A program made the position numbers and the translations under genes. Shown here one piece after another: positions 59,200 to 64,000 of a stretch of 64,000 nt of DNA (its first letter is position 1; every line of letters begins with the position of its first letter). Source of the DNA: Plumapathes pennacea (taxonomy: Eukaryota; Cnidaria; Anthozoa; Antipatharia; Myriopathidae); assembly GCA_964036295.1 (NCBI GenBank), contig OZ038466.1, forward strand, positions 24,294,597 to 24,358,596, written 5' to 3'. The notes below the pieces were generated by a model. The model was not told the origin of the DNA, did not search any database, and saw only the letters and a list, made by a program, of their open reading frames with translations.

Positions 59200-60420
59200 A
59201 TTTTCAGTGGAAAACTCGATTGCCGGTGTGAGTTTGTGGCTTCTCGAAAGGCGAATTTTGTTAATTCTTGGACAACTTAACATGCAAGGAACAGTTTGTG
59301 GTCAATCAAAGAACGTGAACAGTCACTATGTAACGAAAGAAGACAGGAAATTTTCGCCGGTCGGGCGCGTTTGTTTAGTTCACGACATCGCCAGCATGCT
59401 GTGCTATAGACACTCTGAAACTTACGGCTCGGCCAATGTCAATGAACGTCGTTAATTCATTTCAAAATCATGGAAGAAACTTAACTTTGTTGTGATGGAC
59501 TGTGATGGACAAACGCTCCTAGAAAATTAAGCCGTCAAGAAATCGGTAAGTTTGTAATTGCTGTGCCGACCCGCTAAGATACAGATTTTTTCAGTCTTGA
59601 ATATTTCCTTTGAATGCTTTGGAGTAAACTTCTGTGAAAAAAATAAACTAGTATTCTGAGTTTCAAAGTACCTGTTATGTTAAAAAATGTAAACCTGAAA
59701 AGTCGAAATAAACTGTCTTTCAATTTGTGAGTTCGTGATGGGTTTACTGATTTTTACTGGGTGTAAAGAACTTACACATTTTTTACTTTTACTTCAAAAA
59801 TCCGCATTCAACTCAAATCATTGGGTAAATTAGCTTCTTCTTTCTCTCAAGTATTTTAAGTTGATATAACTGAGAGCTAGATAACTACGAACAAGCGGCG
59901 TGTTTACAAACGCCGAACCGTGTGTACGCGCGTGTTAAAATAGATCGGCGATGAAGTACTTCTTGATGCTTTGTTTTTATGTATAGTACAGGAGAAGACG
60001 CTGAAGCTATATGATCATTTCATTCTCAGAAATTGTAATATTTATGATTAATTGGTAAGAGGACTTCGTGTCGTCCGATGTCGGTCTGTAATCATACTCG
60101 TGATTACGAAATCAGACTCCCGCGAAGCGCGGTCGTCCGATTTCGTAATCACTCGTATGATTACAGACCGAATCGGACTCCACTCAGTCCTATTACCATT
60201 ATTAATCGAAACTTAAAATATGCCGGCTTTTTCTTCCGTAAATTGTCAACAGAACGTTTCAATTACGGCTTTTTGGCGTAGTTTTCAAGCAAATCCGTGT
60301 CGATGCCGTCAGTCTGACTTTGGCGGATTAATGCGGAGTCAGAATGAACGAAACACTCACAAAGTTCTCCCGGAAAGTCTCACCAAGTTTACGGCGATAA
60401 TTTTCACAAAACTGAAGTTG
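59200..60420. repeat. Dispersed repeat, uninterrupted relative of 16-21 kb block
   Basis: Shares ordered blocks with 16.14-17.13 and 20.09-20.9 kb and lacks the fold-back insertion, so it approximates the pre-insertion state. Overall identity is moderate. No transposase is visible; short frames here are not considered genes. Confidence 0.55.
60074..60180. repeat. Hairpin repeat, ~50 bp arms
   Basis: Arms GTCTGTAATCATACTCGTGA and TCACTCGTATGATTACAGAC and extensions fold around a CCCGCGAAGCGCGG loop. It corresponds in position to the hairpin at 20661-20814. Confidence 0.65.
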
Positions 60421-61190
60421 TTATAAAGTCCAATGCCACACTATGCATTTTAACCCGCACTCAAAATACAAAGTTATACACAGCTGATCCGGCCGCTGAT
60501 CAGCATTGCCGGTGCCAACACAAATAGCCCAAAGGTATAGCTACAGAGGAGAATATATATCTATTCGCTGAAGGATCATGTTTGTGTTAGTGCAACTCAG
60601 CTTATTGCGGAAAATCGTTTTAGTTATTGTTAACTGAGGTATATTTGTTCTTACCTTTTTCACTGCTTCCGGGCTCGACTATGCCCTCCGAGACGGCACA
60701 AGACAGTCTGGCGCTCGCATACTAAGTTCGTGTCGATGCGCTTGTGTTGGTGTAAAATGGATCAGTGAATTGTTGTCCTGCTCAGTAATACGTTAGGTAA
60801 AGGAAACGAGCAGAAATTTGCACCACAAATCTAGCACTTCCTTAAGTTTCACTTCATTGCTGCCGCTTCATCTGACATCACGCCTCAAGAATCTAAAGAA
60901 TGAGGTACAGAATGGTACCGTCCATCAAAAGTTCTGCGTGTGGGGTGGGGGTAGGGGAATAATAATATTGACAGGGAAGATGCTCGAATAACTTGTGTGG
61001 ATATCAGCTTCCAGGTCATTAAAAGATTGTTATATTTTTCTTAGCGTCGAAATATTTTTACTTGAAAAAATTTACAGATTCCCGCACCATATTTGTCTGA
61101 GCTGGGCCTGAGGACTAGTTTGCATTCTCCTCGCGGTCACATTGCCTGAAGATCGTTTTCGTATTGTGTGGTGCAGTTTACGTCCAAAAT
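60421..61190. other. Intergenic, upstream of ELOF1
   Basis: Likely includes the ELOF1 promoter and 5' UTR. No recognisable core motif. Confidence 0.35.
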
Positions 61191-61945
61191 ATGGGAAGAA
61201 GGAGGTCGAAACGGAAGGGTGCACCCAGAAAGAAGGCAGACCCACTAGATAAGCAATTCAACTGTCCGTTCTGCAACCACGAAAAGTCCTGTGAAGTCAC
61301 AATGTGAGTTTTGCCCGGTTTGTTTAATCCCGGTTTACAACATGTGCTCGTCAACGTGACACTTAAATTACAATATTGGCGATTTTGTTTTAGTGAAACG
61401 TATTTGAGCACTCGATACCTTTACTAAAGTGGCCTATCCGTTACGTTTGGCCAAACCAAAGCCGGATGAATCCATATACGAATGAATCTATAATCAAATG
61501 TTGTTCTTGCGTGTTGTGTTGTGTTGCTCACTCGCTTTTGTTGCTTATCTTATAGGGACAGAGTGCATAACAAGGGACTCATATCCTGTCGGGTTTGCTT
61601 AGAAGATTTCCAATCTCCAATCACATGTATCCTTCATTCGTCATGCATATTACTGTAAATATACTGTAAATATAGTGTATGCTTCATCTCCATGAGAACA
61701 ATCCCAGGAACCTGACATTGACCAACCCTCTAATCGCGACTGACCAAAACTGAACTGATCAAATTCAGTCTTTCTTATTTGTCTAGTCAGTCGACACATC
61801 CCAATACTTTGACGTGGGCCAATTTCCTACAACAGTGATCTTTGCATTTATATTGTGTAGATCCTTGACACCTAACTTAGATCTTTCAGAGCCAGTGGAC
61901 GTTTACAGTGACTGGATTGATGCATGTGAAGTTGCCAATCAATAA
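61191..61945 (+). CDS. ELOF1: Transcription elongation factor 1 (ELOF1)
   Basis: Three short exons: 61191-61303, 61556-61626 and 61881-61945, joined at GT/AG sites with phases 2 and 1 to give 82 residues. The protein starts with the basic tail [10 protein letters not shown], then carries the zinc ribbon: CPFC (25-28) and CRVC in exon 2, followed by [14 protein letters not shown] and the end [14 protein letters not shown]. The animal protein is usually 83 residues, so this is full length. ELOF1 binds elongating RNA polymerase II in the nucleus, supports elongation through nucleosomes and has a role in transcription-coupled repair. Each exon is too short to stand out as an open frame. It does not overlap other genes and lies about 1.1 kb before the dynein exon on the same strand. 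Confidence 0.95.
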
Positions 61946-63068
61946 GAAGAATCTTGGAGAAAAACCAACTTATGTGGAGTTACCATACCTGAAAAGACTA
62001 AACTAACATTGCCTTTGAACAAATCTTACATGACTTGTATAGTAATACAGTATCTCCAGCTCATTTTGAAATCAGATGTAAAAACCACTGAGCTGATGAA
62101 TAACAACACTAAAAAGGATTTGCCAAAAAAGAGATGGTCATTTTATGTCACCTTTTGTTATGTGCTAACCAGACATTTGAGACTTCTACACACAAAGTGA
62201 TCTATTCAAACTGTGGTTGACACACATTCCATATTGTATGATGTACAATATATAAACACCAAACATCACCATTGCTGAAATAACTGATTTCTGATGTTCA
62301 GTGTATAGGAAGCTAAGTGGGAAATCTTGAAGTAGTGATTACTAAGCTAATAAGAAGTATTATATATGGCTGAAATCTCAAGCATTATCCCTTTATTACA
62401 GAAAGAACAGACAAAAACAATATTCTCTGTATGACTATGTAATGCTACTAACAAGATTTCAACTGCTATTGTACACCACTTGATAAAATACATTGTATAT
62501 TGTTATGCTGTGTCAATCAACTAATTTATGCTTTGTATATGGCCAAAGTGATGGATGTATTTTTTCTAGAAAGTGTAGTCGATGCAAATATATACACATA
62601 TGAAAGAGTGTTGTATCTCCTTTGGTTACTGCTCATCCAGAACCATTTTTTGATGACACAGATAGAAATGGTGTGATTGCTTTGGTTTTGTGTTTTCTAC
62701 ACTTGCTGTGGTCCAAACAAGTTTAGCAGCATTCTTGAATCAAGAATCAATGCATAAGCTAAAGCAGAACTTGATTGTAATATTTTCATGTGAGAAAGTG
62801 GCAATGGCATGCTCTTGTACTGCAGATAAATTTTCTTGACAGAAAACTCGTTTAAACGGGCAGACCAAAGTTCTATTTTGCTACTGCGCATGATTGAGAA
62901 AGTGGCTTGAGCGGTAGCTGGCCTAGACTTCCGGTGTTCAAGCCAATCTGAGTCCTCCCCACTTGAAACAAATTGGCTCTACCCATAGTTCCTAGCAACC
63001 TCTGAAGCTCATATCGAAAACTTTGACACAGCAGTGATAAAAGCTAAATTTTGTGCAGTTTTTCTTCG
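61946..63068. other. Intergenic between ELOF1 and dynein
   Basis: ELOF1 3' UTR and dynein promoter region. It is AT-rich until about 62930; the last 130 bp before the dynein start is more GC-balanced, as expected for a housekeeping promoter. No other gene seen. Confidence 0.4.
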
Positions 63069-63589
63069 ATGGAGGCAGCGTCAGACGGGGGCGATGGATC
63101 CCCTGAAGCCGCTGTGGTGGATAGCAAGAGTTTTGTAAACTATCTGCGGCGAATTGTGCCTCTAATTCTCGAAGGCGAACCCGAAGTCCCTCTTGAATTG
63201 GACACCGCCTTGAAAGATGCGCTTCACGTGGATTACATCAAGAAGTTCCTCTCTGATTCCCAATCGAGGTGTTTACTCGTCGAGAGAACACCGCTAAAAG
63301 ACGAGGAAGAAGGGGACGAGGGCTCTGCTACAGAGAGCGGAGCGGAGAGCGAGCGAGAACGAGCGATTTATACCATTGATTTGGATGTACATTACAGTGC
63401 CCCAAAACTGTGCAGTGTCGCCTTCATCAAGCGCGGGGCGATCGTCGAAGCTGATAAGAAAATTGCGTCGCAAATCCGTGTTTTGAATCTGAGCGAGGGT
63501 TCACCGTACGAGACACTCCATGCTTATATTAGCAATGCCGTGGCGCCGTATTTTAAGTCCTTTGTCAGGAAATCTGGGAAAGCCGACAG
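63069..63589 (+). CDS. DYNC1H1: Cytoplasmic dynein 1 heavy chain, first coding exon (partial)
   Basis: The ATG at 63069 opens 173 codons plus two bases, ending at donor CAG|GTTTGT (63589/63590). The frame is open a few codons upstream only to a TTG, so the ATG is the start. The peptide matches the extreme N-terminus of cytoplasmic dynein 1 heavy chain: KFLSDSQ, LLVERTPLK, an acidic stretch, IDLDVHYS, VAFIKRG, RVLNLSEGSPYETLHAYISN, AVAPYFKSF and RKSGKAD. This region belongs to the dimerisation part of the tail. The full protein is about 4,600 residues, so nearly all of the gene lies beyond the right edge. The acidic/Glu-rich insert after LK is longer than in vertebrates. Dynein 1 is the minus-end-directed microtubule motor for cargo transport and mitosis. 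Confidence 0.93.
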
Positions 63590-64000
63590 GTTTGTGGGCT
63601 TTCGTTTGATATGAAATTTACATCGCTCAAAATATTTTTTTTGTGTGCGTGGCAAGCCACGGTGGATTTACAATACACCGAAAGGGCGTGATTTTTGCTA
63701 AGTAATTATATATTCTATCGATCGCATAAATTTTGTGAATTTTGTCTGAACAGACGTACATAAAGACTGATTATTATTGTAATTATTGTTGAACAAAAAA
63801 TATATAAAACGAGTTTGAGCAATAATATAAAGCACCCATGCAGTATGGAGATCTTGGATATTACTTTCAGATTAAAACTGATTGAGTGACTAAATTCTCA
63901 CTAGTTCTCTCGTACGTTTTCTTCTTTTACAAATATGAGAATTTGTATTTTGAGCTTAAAGTGTGGGTGGGTTAAAAATACATGTACATTGCAAACTGTA
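63590..64000 (+). other. Start of dynein heavy chain intron 1
   Basis: Begins with GTTTGT and is AT-rich. No further exon is visible before the window ends. Confidence 0.6.

Noticed and set aside
1..64000. CRISPR arrays, bacterial operons, ribosome binding sites
   Set aside because: Gene structure with introns, low gene density and eukaryotic protein families rule out a prokaryotic source. No regular spaced repeat of CRISPR type was seen.

Overview
This 64 kb window looks like the nuclear genome of a cnidarian, probably an anthozoan such as a stony coral. The evidence is AT-rich intergenic DNA, single-exon rhodopsin-like receptors in a tandem cluster, intron-containing NB-ARC/TPR immune-type genes, many short inverted-repeat elements flanked by TAA/TTA, and 5S-rRNA-derived fragments. 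The taxonomic call is inference; no marker gene fixes the species.

Layout. 0.6-2.3 kb: one + strand class A GPCR with a short inverted-repeat element just upstream, then a possible orphan first exon. 3.9-14.2 kb: four tandem minus-strand, single-exon GPCRs of one subfamily (NRY motif instead of DRY, NPxIY in TM7). 16.1-22.1 kb: a repeat-rich block. Here a ~3 kb inverted-repeat (fold-back) element sits inside a dispersed repeat whose uninterrupted relative lies at about 59.2-60.4 kb, followed by a ~90 bp minisatellite. 23.4-24.4 kb: a fifth, diverged member of the same GPCR subfamily (VRY). 24.4-31.7 kb: no supported gene. 31.7-58.4 kb: a tandemly duplicated unit. Each unit has a non-coding flank (31.7-35.5 and 45.1-48.4 kb) and one large three-exon minus-strand gene (36.7-42.9 and 52.5-58.4 kb), with a decayed third copy between them (about 44.3-45.05 kb). 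61.2-61.9 kb: the small three-exon gene ELOF1. 63.07-63.59 kb: first coding exon of cytoplasmic dynein 1 heavy chain, continuing off the window.

The most interesting content is the pair of large genes. After joining exons with matching GT/AG sites and phases, each encodes: short N-terminus, HEPN domain of the DZIP3-like type with an intact R-x4-H RNase signature (RNEWAH), coiled coil, NB-ARC ATPase, TPR, right-handed beta-helix with an embedded Cys cluster, MYND zinc finger, and a conserved C-terminal domain. This is the layout expected of a STAND/NLR-like sensor with a putative RNase effector: the HEPN end would act, the NB-ARC would switch and oligomerise, and the TPR/beta-helix/MYND end would sense or scaffold. 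None of this has been tested here; ligand, activity and role are inference. The two paralogs show patchy identity (near-identical exon 1 and HEPN core, diverged elsewhere), suggesting gene conversion or strong constraint on the effector end.

The GPCR cluster and the NLR-like array are both young-looking tandem expansions embedded in mobile-element-rich DNA. ELOF1 and the dynein exon are ordinary housekeeping genes at the right edge.
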